Shown: piece by piece, positions 44,422-53,881 of the stretch | Layout: each line of letters opens with the position of its first letter | How positions within the stretch are numbered: the stretch's first letter is position 1 | DNA from: an uncultured Gammaproteobacteria bacterium | Lineage (GTDB): Bacteria > Pseudomonadota > Gammaproteobacteria > HK1 | Assembly: GCA_958295835.1 (NCBI GenBank) | Contig: OY282378.1 | Coordinates: forward strand, 4,861,694-4,925,693 | Length of the DNA: 64,000 nucleotides | Reading direction: 5' to 3' | The notes under the pieces: generated by a model | What the model was told of the DNA's origin: nothing | The model's database searches: none | Seen by the model: only the letters and a program-made list of their open reading frames with translations | Position numbers and translations under genes: made by a program

Positions 44422-44510
44422 CGGCGGCCATGCCCATCGGTTCCGTGTGCTGATCGGCGCCGCCGATGGCGTCGAGAAGATCCGGGTGCCGGTGCGCATT
44501 GGCCGCTGTT

Positions 44511-46340
44511 TTAATGAGCGGAAGGCACCGCCTCGCAGCGCGCGAGCTCCCATCCCCGGAACACCAGCGCCAAGCCCGTGAACCGCACCGAGGGGTACTG
44601 CCGCGCCAGCCGCTCGTCCGCCAGGTAGCGGCGTAGCTGGTCCACCGCCTCCCGAACCGCCGCCGCGGCCCGCGCTTCGTCGTCGTCCTCGCGCTTGAGA
44701 TACTTGAGCTCGATGGCGTAGCCGTGGCGCATCGTCGGATACCGGGCGACGAACGGCTCCAGCACGATGTCCGCGTAGCCGAAGTTCAGCTCCCGCTCGG
44801 TGTGGAACACGAAACAGCCGGACGCCCCCAGGTATGCCGCGAGGAAGCCCTGGAGCAGCTTCTCCCCCTGGATGTAGTCCCGGATCCCCGTCTGCCGGGC
44901 GATGGCCTCGGCCAGGTACTCCACCGCCGGGCGCCAGACGCCGTCACGGGCCATCGCCCGGATCAGGCGGTCGAACGCGAACAGATCCACCGAGAACACC
45001 CCCACGTCGTCGTAGGCGTCGCGCAGATACCCGTACATCAGCCGCCGCACGGTCTGGTTCGGAATGCCCAGGCGCGGCGTGCCGTCCGCCACCCCGCGGA
45101 TGCCGAGCAGGCCGAAGCAGTGCATCAGGGAGAGGAAGTGCTCGCGCCGGCCGAGCTGCCCCAGGGGGAAGCTGGCGACGAGGTCGCTGTCCACCCGGCC
45201 TTCGGCGATGACGTGGCGGAGCAGGTCGAAGTTGCCGTTGAGGGCGAGGTCCTTCGCGGCCCACAGCTCGGCCCGGGTCGACACCGACTGCGCCGCCTCG
45301 GCAGCGGCCAGCTCCCGGTTGACCACCAGCAGGTGGCGCAGCTTGCCGTAGTCGATGCGCACGTTGGTGTCGATGAGATCCCGCGGTCCGGGCTTGTTCG
45401 GAACGGAATCCTTCAGGTAGTGGAGCACCATGTCCGTGTTGTAGACGTCATTCTCGGCATCCTCCGAGAACCGGTAGCCGTCGTACCACTCGCGCATCAG
45501 GGCCAGGGCGGCGTCCACGTCCTGGTCGAATGCGCCGAGATCCCGGTACATCCGAAGGACGCCGCGTACCTCCGCTTCGGTGAACCCGAGCAGGTCGTTG
45601 AACTCGGCGCGCAGGCTGAGGTTGCGGCCGATGTTGAAGCCGCTGGTCACGTCGTCCATGGTGATCGGCGACACGCCGGTGATGAACAGCCGCTGGAGGC
45701 TGCCCGACTCGGTCCCCCCCTTGAGGGTGGCGAAGAAGCTGCGGAAGAAGCCGCCGCCGTGCGTGAAGGAGTGGTACGCCTCCGCGCCTTCGTGAGCCAG
45801 GATGGTGTTCGCGAAGTTGTCGTATTCGTCGATGAGGACGTAGAGCGGGATGCCGCGCTCGCCGGCGTACCTGAACAGCTCGTTGAGCCCGCCCTTGATG
45901 GCGGGGGGCGCGAGGATGCGCCGCTGCGCCGGCTCGGAGAACAGGTCCGCGTTACGCTCCAGCGTGGAGCGCAGCACCATGCGGCAGTATTCCTCGAACC
46001 GTTCCTCCAGGGTGGCCAGCGCGTCCCCGAATACCGAGAAGTTGAAGCGCAGGATCACGTAGCGGTTCCGGTGCGCGGTCGGCTGCCGGCCGATGTCGGT
46101 GCCGCCGAAGAGCGACTCGAAATCGCCGGCCTGGCTTCGGTCGTAGTAGCACTCCAGCAGCGACACCCAGCAGGTCTTGCCGAAGCGTCGGGGGCGGAGG
46201 AAGAACACGTAGCGCTCGCGCTCCAACTCGTGGAGGAAGCGGGTCTTGTCCACGTACAGGCAGCCTTCCTGCCGGATGCCCTTGAAGAAGGCCCAGCCGT
46301 AGGGGATCTCGGGATAGTGCGGGGATGGCGTGTCGGACAT
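44511..46340 (-). CDS. AAA-ATPase-like protein with C-terminal PD-(D/E)xK nuclease domain
   Basis: This 609-residue protein starts MSDTPSPHYPEIPYGWAFFK at the ATG at 46340. The ATPase half has YVDKTRFLHELER, FFLRPRRFGKTCWVSLL (P-loop) and LYVLIDEYDNF (Walker B). The C-terminal domain has ERELNFGYADIVL and AIELKYLKRE, the PDDEXK_9 signature. Such proteins are common singletons in environmental genomes, often near mobile DNA. Biological role is unknown. It is convergent with the Uma2-like gene. Confidence 0.82.
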   Translation of the reverse strand: MSDTPSPHYPEIPYGWAFFKGIRQEGCLYVDKTRFLHELERERYVFFLRPRRFGKTCWVSLLECYYDRSQAGDFESLFGGTDIGRQPTAHRNRYVILRFNFSVFGDALATLEERFEEYCRMVLRSTLERNADLFSEPAQRRILAPPAIKGGLNELFRYAGERGIPLYVLIDEYDNFANTILAHEGAEAYHSFTHGGGFFRSFFATLKGGTESGSLQRLFITGVSPITMDDVTSGFNIGRNLSLRAEFNDLLGFTEAEVRGVLRMYRDLGAFDQDVDAALALMREWYDGYRFSEDAENDVYNTDMVLHYLKDSVPNKPGPRDLIDTNVRIDYGKLRHLLVVNRELAAAEAAQSVSTRAELWAAKDLALNGNFDLLRHVIAEGRVDSDLVASFPLGQLGRREHFLSLMHCFGLLGIRGVADGTPRLGIPNQTVRRLMYGYLRDAYDDVGVFSVDLFAFDRLIRAMARDGVWRPAVEYLAEAIARQTGIRDYIQGEKLLQGFLAAYLGASGCFVFHTERELNFGYADIVLEPFVARYPTMRHGYAIELKYLKREDDDEARAAAAVREAVDQLRRYLADERLARQYPSVRFTGLALVFRGWELARCEAVPSAH

Positions 46341-46773
46341 GGCGTCCCGATCCGGACGAATGAGAAAACGGCGTGCGGGCCGAGCCGGGGACGGCTTGCC
46401 CTGATTCTGAAGCCGCGCCCGCTTCCCTGTCCACCGCGAGCTTCCAGGACGGACGGCCCACGCCCAGGGTGATTTCATCCCGGCCGGCTCGCGGCCTGGG
46501 GCCTGGATGCGGACGGGCCTGGTATGCGGGGATGGAGGAGGCCGTTCTGCGCGAGGAACTCGATCGGTCTGTAGCGTCACGATCATCCTCCGATGATCCC
46601 AGACCCCGCGCTACAGGCTCACTTCTCGTTGGATTCACACCCTCCCTTCAGGCTCATCTCTCGTTGGACAAGACTACAGGTTCCGATAATCCCCACGTTG
46701 GCATACGCTACCGGAAGTCAACGGCCAACGGAGCACCCACCATGCAGCAGACTTCCACCACGGAGACACCATC
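46341..46773. other. Gap with shared repeat
   Basis: No gene is supported. At 46643-46674 lies the 32-bp sequence also present inverted at 14801-14832. A diverged partial copy (CAGGCTCACTTCTCGTTGGA) precedes it at about 46614. Confidence 0.5.
46643..46674 (+). repeat. 32-bp repeat, identical to the reverse complement of 14801-14832
   Basis: The two copies agree at all 32 positions (core CAGGCTCATCTCTCGTTGGA). They flank no shared gene, but each lies near one of the two RiPP-type loci. They may be ends of a former mobile element. Confidence 0.75.
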
Positions 46774-47007
46774 ATGACCGCAAGCGCCTTCGACACCCTC
46801 ACCGCCGCGCATGACCTCGAAGCGGCCGGGTTCGAGCGCCGCCAGGCCGAAGCCATCGCGAAGGCCATCAACCATGGCGACGAACGCGCCGCCACGAAAG
46901 CTGACCTCGAAGCCGCCATCGCCGGCCTTCGCGCCGACCTCTACCGCGCCTTGTGGATGCAGGGCGCCGCGATCGCCGCCCTCATCCTCGCTGCCAAGCT
47001 GCTTTGA
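46774..47007 (+). CDS. Short DUF1640-like membrane protein
   Basis: This 77-residue protein starts MTASAFDTLTAAHDLEAAGF, has one ATKADLEAAIAGLRADLYRA repeat and a C-terminal hydrophobic helix (MQGAAIAALILAAKLL). It looks like a shortened paralogue of the 125-residue protein at 26381-26758, missing most of the coiled coil. Confidence 0.7.
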   Translation: MTASAFDTLTAAHDLEAAGFERRQAEAIAKAINHGDERAATKADLEAAIAGLRADLYRALWMQGAAIAALILAAKLL

Positions 47008-47028
47008 CCCGCAACCGGAGACACCGCC

Positions 47029-47109
47029 ATGACCCACTACCGAAACGAGTACGGCAACCTCACCACGTCCGCCGCGGAAGCGGACGGTTGGCGAGCCGCC
47101 GCTCAATGA
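47029..47109 (+). CDS. Possible 26-residue peptide
   Basis: MTHYRNEYGNLTTSAAEADG then WRAAAQ follows GGAGACACC. It is short and may be a fragment; a hairpin starts 2 bp after its stop. Confidence 0.3.
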   Translation: MTHYRNEYGNLTTSAAEADGWRAAAQ

Positions 47110-47111
47110 TT

Positions 47112-47153
47112 TTTTCTACGGCGCAGGCTCCTGAGAGTCTGCACCGTAGAAAA
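47112..47153 (+). terminator. Hairpin with T/A tracts, possibly bidirectional terminator
   Basis: TTTTCTACGGCGCAG (47112-47126) pairs with CTGCACCGTAGAAAA (47139-47153) with one mismatch, and a 12-nt loop. The T tract at one side and A tract at the other would serve both strands. It could also be a mobile-element end. Confidence 0.4.
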
Positions 47154-47302
47154 CGATGCGATGCTGTCACCTCCTCAAGGGACTCCATGTAACCGGACAG
47201 ACGACGGGCTCCTGACACTTGCTCGCGATCACCTTGCTTCACGGATGCATGCCTGATATAAGCCCGCCCTCGTCATTGTCCCCAACCGCGGAAGATCGAA
47301 TC

Positions 47303-47539
47303 ATGTCGAGGGTTTGCGAAGTCACCGGGAAGCGCACGATTACCGGGAACCACGTCTCGCACGCCAACAACAAGACGAAGCGGCGATTCATGCCCAACCT
47401 GCACACGCACCGCTTCTGGGTCCCGAACGAGAACCGCTACGTGCGGCTCCGCATCTCGGCGAAGGGCATGCGAATCATCGACAAGAAGGGGATCGACACG
47501 GTGCTCGCGGACATGCGGGCGCGAGGACGCAAGATCTGA
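47303..47539 (+). CDS. rpmB: 50S ribosomal protein L28
   Basis: The 78-residue product reads [20 protein letters not shown] and continues [20 protein letters not shown], the standard L28 sequence. rpmG follows 50 bp downstream, the usual gammaproteobacterial pair. Confidence 0.97.
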   Translation: MSRVCEVTGKRTITGNHVSHANNKTKRRFMPNLHTHRFWVPNENRYVRLRISAKGMRIIDKKGIDTVLADMRARGRKI

Positions 47540-47589
47540 TTCATCCCGAGTCGGGCTGAACGAACCGAACGGAAGAGTGGAGACGTGAG

Positions 47590-47745
47590 ATGCGTGAGAA
47601 AATCCGACTGACGTCGAGCGCCGGGACCGGACATTTCTACACCACCACCAAGAACAAGCGCACGATGCCGGGAAAGATGGAGATCCGGAAGTTCGATCCC
47701 GTCGTCCGCAAGTACGTGATCTACAAGGAAGGCAAGATCAAGTAG
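47590..47745 (+). CDS. rpmG: 50S ribosomal protein L33
   Basis: The 51-residue product [20 protein letters not shown] then [20 protein letters not shown] has the normal length and sequence of L33. It is the non-zinc (Cys-less) form. Confidence 0.97.
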   Translation: MREKIRLTSSAGTGHFYTTTKNKRTMPGKMEIRKFDPVVRKYVIYKEGKIK

Positions 47746-47801
47746 CCGCGTATCGCGGCACCCCCGTCCGCAATTCCGGAAGCCGCCTCGGCCAAGCGGC
47801 A

Positions 47802-47830
47802 GAGCCGCCATCATCGGGCGGCTCTTTCGT
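47802..47830 (+). terminator. Rho-independent-type terminator after rpmBG
   Basis: GAGCCGCC (47802-47809) pairs with GGCGGCTC (47817-47824), loop ATCATCG, followed by TTTCGTTTCG. It sits between rpmG and the convergent desaturase gene. Confidence 0.7.
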
Positions 47831-47848
47831 TTCGGGCCGGACGCGGCG

Positions 47849-49036
47849 TCAGACCACGGCGCTCCCCTGGCGCATCGAGTACGCGGGAAGCGTCCGGGCG
47901 AACTCCTCGAGCGCCCTCACCCCGCTATCTTCAGCTTGCCGGCACCAGTCGCGCAGCGCTTCCAGCAAGTGCTCCTGGGTCGCATGGCGCTGCTGCCACA
48001 GCTCCTGGAGCTGATGCTTGTATCGGTAGACGGTCTCGAGCGCGTCGCTGTGGGCGCGGGCACGCTCCAGATGCTGCCTCGCCTCCCCGCTCAGCATCGA
48101 CTCCTCGCGCATGAGCAGCGACCGCGCCGACTCCAGAAACCCTCGCCGGCTCGAATCGATCTTCGCGATCTCTTCGGCGTACACCCGGTTCATCACGCGC
48201 TTCGCATAATCGGCCATGACCTGGAACCGGTTGGAGATGACGGCCTGGACGGTGTCGATGTCCGGGTCGAGCTTGCCGGGCACCATCACTACCTCGGGCG
48301 GAAGCTTCTTGACCCTGGCGAGCCCGAGGAGCTCGAACGCGCGGATGTACGCCCACCCGATGTCGAACTCCCACGGCTTGGTCGACAGCTTCGCGGAGCT
48401 GGCGAACGCGTGGTGGTTGTTGTGGAGCTCCTCGCCGCCGATGAGGATGCCCCAGGGCACGATGTTGGTGGAGATGTCCTGCGTCTCGTAGTTCCGGTAT
48501 CCCCACCAATGGCCGATACCGTTGATGACTCCGGCCGCGAAGACCGGCTGCCAGACCATCTGCACCGCCCAGATGGTGATGCCGATGGGTCCGAACAGGA
48601 CCACGTCGATGATCAGCATTAGGTAGTAGCCGCGGTCCGTATATGGCTTGTAGACGTTGCGCTCGAGCCAGTCGTCCGGGCACCCGTGGCTGTACTTGGC
48701 GACCGTCTCCCGATCACGCGCGGCCTCCCGGTACAGCTCCGCTCCTTCCAACAACAACTTCTTGATTCCGAAGGTCTTCGGGCTGTGCGGATCCTCCCCG
48801 GACTCCACGCAGGCGTGATGCTTTCGGTGCACCGCGACCCATTCCCCGGTCACGGTCCCGGTCGCGAGCCACAGCCAGAAACGGAAGAAGTGGGCCAGCG
48901 CGGGATGCAGGTCGAGCGCACGGTGCGCCTGGTGGCGATGCAGGTAAATGGTGATCGATGCGATCGTGACGTGGGTCATCCCGAGGGTTGCGAGGACATA
49001 GCCCCACCACGGTAGATCGAGTAGTCCTGAATACAT
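47849..49036 (-). CDS. Acyl-CoA/acyl-lipid delta-9 fatty acid desaturase
   Basis: This 395-residue membrane diiron enzyme has the three His boxes HRHQAH, HRKHH and HNNHH, with hydrophobic helices between them. It introduces a double bond in fatty acyl chains and so adjusts membrane fluidity. The C-terminal 100 residues form a helical extension (ARQHLERARAHSDALETVYR). The ATG at 49036 follows AGGGGGAA; the frame reaches back to 49108. Confidence 0.92.
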   Translation of the reverse strand: MYSGLLDLPWWGYVLATLGMTHVTIASITIYLHRHQAHRALDLHPALAHFFRFWLWLATGTVTGEWVAVHRKHHACVESGEDPHSPKTFGIKKLLLEGAELYREAARDRETVAKYSHGCPDDWLERNVYKPYTDRGYYLMLIIDVVLFGPIGITIWAVQMVWQPVFAAGVINGIGHWWGYRNYETQDISTNIVPWGILIGGEELHNNHHAFASSAKLSTKPWEFDIGWAYIRAFELLGLARVKKLPPEVVMVPGKLDPDIDTVQAVISNRFQVMADYAKRVMNRVYAEEIAKIDSSRRGFLESARSLLMREESMLSGEARQHLERARAHSDALETVYRYKHQLQELWQQRHATQEHLLEALRDWCRQAEDSGVRALEEFARTLPAYSMRQGSAVV

Positions 49037-49231
49037 TGGGTTCCCCCTGCCCAAGTGACGCCGCGGCGATTCCGGCGGTCGCAACGCTGCCCAGCCCGTA
49101 CCCCGCATCGCGGCCGGCGGCGAACCCGGCTCCCGTGCGAGTCTCGTTCCGAATCCCCGGATGGAGACAGTCTATCCCGCATTTCCCGTCAGGTCACGGG
49201 AAGGAGGCGACGCGGGAGGCCCGTGCCCGTA

Positions 49232-50026
49232 TCAGCTCGCCTCCGCGTCGCCGGCCTTGTCGCCCGCGTCGCGGCGCACGTAGACCCTCGCGAACACCAC
49301 CCCGAGCTCGAACAGCCCCCAGACCGGCAGCGCGAGCAACGTCTGCGAGATCAGGTCCGGAGGCGTGAGCAGCATTCCGACCACGAAGGCGCCGACGATG
49401 ATGTAGGGCCGCTTCTGCAGCAGCGATTCCGGTGTCGTGAATCCGGTCCACACCAGCACCACGGTCGCAATCGGCACTTCGAACGCCAGCCCGAACGCGA
49501 AGAAGATCTTGAGCACGAAATCCAGGTAGCTGCTGATGTCGGTCATGATCTCCACGCCCTCCGGAGCCACCGCCTGGAAGAACGCGAACATGAGCGGAAA
49601 CACCACGAAGTAGGCGAACGCCATCCCCAGATAGAACAGGAACGAGCTCGAGACCATGAGCGGAAAGACGAGCCGCTTCTCTTGACGATAGAGCCCCGGC
49701 GCGACGAATGCCCAGAACTGGTACAGGATGTAGGGCATCCCGATCAGCACCGCGGCGACCAGGGCGAGCTTGAACGGCGTGAGGAAGGGGGATGCCACCT
49801 GGGTGGCGATCATGCTCGAGCCCATCTGCATCTGGGCGAGCAGCGGCGCGGCGAGCAGCGCGTACAGGCGGTTGGCGAAGGGCATCAGGCACAGCAGCAG
49901 GATCGACACGACGATCACCACGCGGAGCAGCCGGTTGCGCAGCTCCACGAGATGTTCCACGAAGGTCATCTCGGCTTGCGAGGCCACGCCGTCCCGGGAT
50001 TCAGATTCTGCCGCTCGATCGCTCAT
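49232..50026 (-). CDS. tatC: Sec-independent protein translocase TatC
   Basis: This 264-residue protein has six hydrophobic segments and the TatC motifs [15 protein letters not shown] at the N-terminus, [17 protein letters not shown] and the [12 protein letters not shown] helix. TatC binds twin-arginine signals, such as that of the binding protein at 4.2-5.8 kb. Its start lies inside tatB (26-bp overlap). Confidence 0.97.
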   Translation of the reverse strand: MSDRAAESESRDGVASQAEMTFVEHLVELRNRLLRVVIVVSILLLCLMPFANRLYALLAAPLLAQMQMGSSMIATQVASPFLTPFKLALVAAVLIGMPYILYQFWAFVAPGLYRQEKRLVFPLMVSSSFLFYLGMAFAYFVVFPLMFAFFQAVAPEGVEIMTDISSYLDFVLKIFFAFGLAFEVPIATVVLVWTGFTTPESLLQKRPYIIVGAFVVGMLLTPPDLISQTLLALPVWGLFELGVVFARVYVRRDAGDKAGDAEAS

Positions 50027-50570
50027 CGTTCTCGCCGACGTCCGTCGCGGCAGCGGGCGTATCGTTCTCGCCGGATTGCATCTCGCCCATGTCCGGCGGA
50101 CTCGTCCCCTCCGGGCCGGTCTTCACCGGGGTCGTCGCCGTCGAGGAGGTCTCCGGAGGTGTCTCCGGCGCCGGGCCACCTTGCGCCGCCCCGGAGCCCG
50201 TGCCCGGCAGCTCGGTCGGGAAGATCGATCCGGCGGCGGGCTCGTTCGGGGTCGAGATGCTGGCCGGCCCGTTGTCGAACGCGGCTTTCGCCTCGCCGAG
50301 GGCGCCCTTCGCCTGATCGAGGGTGCCCTTCGTCTCTTCGGCGACCTTGTACAGGTCGTCGAGCTCGCGAGCCGGCTTGTCGAGCATCTCCTTGAGCTCC
50401 TGCGCGCGCACTTCGCGCTCGATGTCGCTCTTGACCTGGCCTACGTAGTAGCGAATCTTGCCCATCCACAACCCGAGGGTGCGCGCCATCTTCGGCAGGC
50501 GCTCGGGACCGACCACGATCAGCGCGATCACGCCGATCAGGGTGAGCTCCTGGAAGCCTACGTCGAACAT
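50001..50570 (-). CDS. tatB: Sec-independent protein translocase TatB
   Basis: The N-terminus [20 protein letters not shown] then [13 protein letters not shown] is the TatB membrane anchor plus amphipathic helix. A helical stretch and a long Pro/Thr/Gly/Glu-rich tail complete 189 residues. tatA lies 171 bp upstream. Confidence 0.96.
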   Translation of the reverse strand: MFDVGFQELTLIGVIALIVVGPERLPKMARTLGLWMGKIRYYVGQVKSDIEREVRAQELKEMLDKPARELDDLYKVAEETKGTLDQAKGALGEAKAAFDNGPASISTPNEPAAGSIFPTELPGTGSGAAQGGPAPETPPETSSTATTPVKTGPEGTSPPDMGEMQSGENDTPAAATDVGENDERSSGRI

Positions 50571-50741
50571 GGAAAGCGGTTCGGTCGCGTGTCGAATCGG
50601 TACGTCACGCGCGGCGCATGCCGGTCCGATGCGCCCGTGGGCCTGGATGGACGACGCGAGGGACAGGGCACCGGCGTTCGAATCAAGACCCTTCCCCCTC
50701 CCGGAGAAGGAGCAAGGACGAAGGTTGGAGCAGGTCGTGCG

Positions 50742-50990
50742 TCAAGCGCTTTCGCGCTCCTTCGCAGACATCGTCGCGGCGTCCGCGGTCGGTTCCGAAT
50801 CATTCTCGATGCGGGCCGCGTCCGCCGCGTCCGCCGCTTCCTTCGCTTCATCTCCACCCTCTTTCACCGCGCCCCTGAAGTTGCGGATCGCAGCGCCGAG
50901 ATCGCCGCCCATGTTGCGAAGCTTCTTCGTGCCGAAGAGCAGCAGCACGATGACCAGCACGATCAAGAGCTGCCAGATACTGATTCCCAT
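50742..50990 (-). CDS. tatA: Sec-independent protein translocase TatA
   Basis: The 82-residue product [20 protein letters not shown] then [20 protein letters not shown] is a standard TatA: one helix, FGTKKL hinge, amphipathic helix and acidic tail. Confidence 0.96.
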   Translation of the reverse strand: MGISIWQLLIVLVIVLLLFGTKKLRNMGGDLGAAIRNFRGAVKEGGDEAKEAADAADAARIENDSEPTADAATMSAKERESA

Positions 50991-51135
50991 GGCCTTCTCC
51001 AGGACGTCTCCGGACCCGTCGGTCCCGTTCGGCCGGTGACTTTAGCGCAAAACCGGCCCGCTCCCTACCCTCGTTTCCCCAGGACGCCGGAGTGCGACAG
51101 GCGTTCATCCACTGCCGCGGGAACGCATGTCGCGA

Positions 51136-51450
51136 TCACCCCCGGTGGGCCTTCTCCTCGTGGCCGGAGATCCCGAACCGCCTGGCCAGCTCGGCGGTGA
51201 CCGCCTCCGGATGCGAGCCGCGCGCCGCGAGCAGCACCAGGCAGTGAAACCACAAGTCCGCGACTTCGTGCACGAGCGCGTCGCGATCGCCGCGCTGGCC
51301 GGCGATGACCACCTCGATCGCCTCCTCGCCCACCTTCTTCAGGATTGCATCGACTCCGCCCGCGTAAAGCGACGCGACATAGGATTCGGCGGCCGGAGCG
51401 TTCTTCCGCGCCTCGATGACCTCGGCGAGCGCCTTCAACACATCGCCCAT
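51136..51450 (-). CDS. hisE: Phosphoribosyl-ATP pyrophosphatase HisE
   Basis: The 104-residue protein has [29 protein letters not shown] and [14 protein letters not shown], the MazG-like fold of HisE. It performs the second step of histidine synthesis. hisI is 3 bp upstream. Confidence 0.96.
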   Translation of the reverse strand: MGDVLKALAEVIEARKNAPAAESYVASLYAGGVDAILKKVGEEAIEVVIAGQRGDRDALVHEVADLWFHCLVLLAARGSHPEAVTAELARRFGISGHEEKAHRG

Positions 51451-51453
51451 CGC

Positions 51454-51843
51454 TCAGCGCCCGCCGTCGATCCGATCCGGCGGCTCGAGCACCGGCTCGA
51501 CATCGACCCATCGATCATCTTCGAGGCGCCGGTAGAAGCATCGTTCGCGTCCGGTATGGCACGCGATCCCCCCCACCTGCTCGACCACCAGCGCCACTGT
51601 ATCCGCATCGCAGTCGAGACGAATCTCACGCACCCGCTGCTCGTGGCCGGACTGCTCGCCCTTGCGCCACAGGCGCCGCCGCGATCGCGACCAGTACACC
51701 GCCCGACCTTCGCGCGCGGTGAGCTCCAGCGCCTCGCGATTCATCCACGCCATCATCAGGGGTCGTCCGGAGTGCACGTCCTCCGCCACGCAGGGCACCA
51801 GCCCCTGTTCGTTCCAGCGCACTTCGTCGAGCCAGGACGTCAT
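51454..51843 (-). CDS. hisI: Phosphoribosyl-AMP cyclohydrolase HisI
   Basis: The 129-residue protein has [39 protein letters not shown], the metal-binding [20 protein letters not shown] and [10 protein letters not shown]. Here HisI and HisE are separate proteins. hisI-hisE-tatABC is a known gammaproteobacterial order. Confidence 0.96.
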   Translation of the reverse strand: MTSWLDEVRWNEQGLVPCVAEDVHSGRPLMMAWMNREALELTAREGRAVYWSRSRRRLWRKGEQSGHEQRVREIRLDCDADTVALVVEQVGGIACHTGRERCFYRRLEDDRWVDVEPVLEPPDRIDGGR

Positions 51844-52009
51844 CGCCAGGAAGTCTTATGGAGCTCAGCGCGGCCTGCCTTCGGAGCGCGGCCGTGGCGG
51901 GGCGGCGATGATACACGAATCGCAGCGCCGGTCCGGGGGACGTGTCCCGCCTTGACCATGCCGCCGGGCCGCCGCGAAACTACGCGCCTCGCACGCGGGC
52001 TCCCGAACC

Positions 52010-52972
52010 ATGGCGGCGAAACGGATCGCGATTCTTGGCGGCTCAGGCTTCGTCGGCCGGCATCTCGTGGCCGCGCTCACCCGAGAGGGATACGCGACCC
52101 GCGTGTTCACACGGCGGCGCAGCCGCTCGCGGTCCTTGCTGGTGATGCCGACGTGCGAGGTCGTCGAGACGGACGTCCATCGCGCATCGAACCTGAGCTC
52201 CTGCCTCGCGGGATGCGACGCGGTCGTGAACCTGGCCGGCATCCTGAACGAGCACGCCAGGACCGGCGACAGGTTCCGGGACGTGCACGCGGAGCTTCCC
52301 GGCAAGCTCGTCGAAGCGTGCCGGCGCCACCGCATCGAGCGAATGCTGCACATGAGCGCGCTCGGGGTGGGCGCCGATGCGCCCAGCGAGTACCTGCGCA
52401 CGAAGTTTCACGGCGAGCAGGCGGCTCACTCGGCCGAAGCCGGCGGCATCGCGGTCACGAGCTTCCGGCCGAGCGTGATTTTCGGGCCCGGCGACAGCTT
52501 CTTCAACCGATTCGCGGGCCTGCTCGCGCTGTCGCCGCTGGTCTTTCCCCTCGCCTGCCCGGAGGCGCGATTCGCGCCGGTGTACGTCGACGACGTGGTT
52601 CGGGCATTTCTCGCCGTGCTTGGCGACGAAACAACGGCGGGACAACGCTACGAGCTGTGCGGGCCGCACACGTACACGCTTCGCGAGCTGGTCGCCTATA
52701 CCGCAGGGGTCACCGGCCGCCGGCGGCTGATCGTCGGGCTCGGCGACCGATTGTCGCGGCTCCAGGGACTGGTGCTCGAACGAATTCCGGGCAAGCCGTT
52801 CAGCACCGACAACTACCTCTCGACGAAGATCGACAGCGTCTGCGCGAGCAACGGCCTGGAGCGGCTCGGTATCGCGCCGCGCAGTGTGGAGAGCGTCGTG
52901 CCGGGCTATCTCGGGAGGAGCGAGAGGAACGCATGGCTCGGCCGCCTGCGGGCATCCGCCCGCCGCGACTGA
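52010..52972 (+). CDS. NAD(P)-binding complex I NDUFA9-like epimerase
   Basis: The 320-residue protein opens with the Rossmann motif IAILGGSGFVGRHLVAALTR and keeps YLRTKFHGEQ (Y-x3-K) and FRPSVIFGPGDSFFNRFA, the signature of complex I NDUFA9-subunit-like SDR proteins. Its bacterial role is not certain. It is divergent from hisI and convergent with uppP. Confidence 0.88.
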   Translation: MAAKRIAILGGSGFVGRHLVAALTREGYATRVFTRRRSRSRSLLVMPTCEVVETDVHRASNLSSCLAGCDAVVNLAGILNEHARTGDRFRDVHAELPGKLVEACRRHRIERMLHMSALGVGADAPSEYLRTKFHGEQAAHSAEAGGIAVTSFRPSVIFGPGDSFFNRFAGLLALSPLVFPLACPEARFAPVYVDDVVRAFLAVLGDETTAGQRYELCGPHTYTLRELVAYTAGVTGRRRLIVGLGDRLSRLQGLVLERIPGKPFSTDNYLSTKIDSVCASNGLERLGIAPRSVESVVPGYLGRSERNAWLGRLRASARRD

Positions 52973-52990
52973 AGGTGTTGCCGGCGCGCG

Positions 52991-53782
52991 TCAGACGAAG
53001 AGCCAGAGCAGCACCCCGCCGAGCGCCAGCCGGTAGGCGACGAAAGGCGCGAAGCCGATCCGGTCCACGAGGCGCAGGAACGCGTGGATGCAGGCGTAGG
53101 CGCAGACCGCGGCGAATATTGCACCCGCGGCGAGCGCGGACCATTGCGCATCGGCCGCTCCGGCGGCGAGTTGCAGCGTCTTGTAGCCCCCGGTCATCAG
53201 GATCACCGGCGCCGACAACAGGAAGGAAAACCGGGCCGATGCAGCCGGTGTGAGGCCCACGAGCAGGCCGGCGGTCATCGTGATCCCGGACCGGGACGTG
53301 CCCGGAACGAGCGCGAGGATCTGCGCGCAGCCGATCACGATCGCGTCACGGAGGTCGATGGACTCGAGCCGGCGGCTCTTCGCCCCCGCACGATCCGCCG
53401 CCAGCAACAGGAGCCCGAACCCGATGGTGGCGGCGGCGATCACCAGCGGGTCGCGCAATGATTCGGACAGGCCCGCGTCCACTGCAAGGCCCGCCGCGCC
53501 GACGGGAATGCTCGCAACCACCACCAGCCGCCCGACGCGGGCATGCCCGTCGGCCCCGAGCGGGCGGCGGAGTCCCTCGCGCAGCATCGATGCAAAGTCG
53601 TTACGGAAGTAGATCGACACCGCCGCAAGAGAGCCGACGTGAACCGCGACGTCGAACGCGAGCCCCTGGTCGGGCCAACCCGTCAGCACCGGCACCAGGA
53701 CGAGGTGGGCGGAGCTGGAGACGGGCAGGAACTCGGTCAGGCCCTGGACGCCCGCGAGGACAAGGGTCTGCAACCATTCCAT
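52991..53782 (-). CDS. uppP: Undecaprenyl-diphosphatase UppP
   Basis: The 263-residue integral membrane protein has LAGVQGLTEFLPVSSSAHLV and LVPGTSRSGITMTAGLLVGL, the two catalytic motifs of the BacA/UppP family. It recycles undecaprenyl pyrophosphate for wall and polysaccharide synthesis. The ATG at 53782 is the natural start. Confidence 0.96.
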   Translation of the reverse strand: MEWLQTLVLAGVQGLTEFLPVSSSAHLVLVPVLTGWPDQGLAFDVAVHVGSLAAVSIYFRNDFASMLREGLRRPLGADGHARVGRLVVVASIPVGAAGLAVDAGLSESLRDPLVIAAATIGFGLLLLAADRAGAKSRRLESIDLRDAIVIGCAQILALVPGTSRSGITMTAGLLVGLTPAASARFSFLLSAPVILMTGGYKTLQLAAGAADAQWSALAAGAIFAAVCAYACIHAFLRLVDRIGFAPFVAYRLALGGVLLWLFV

Positions 53783-53881
53783 GACCTTGAATCCCCGGTG
53801 TGAAGCGTCCGCGCTCGGGCCGCGGGCACCTGATCGAGTCGAACCTTCTGTCCGGCCTGCCGTCCGGCGCCCGCTTCCGGC

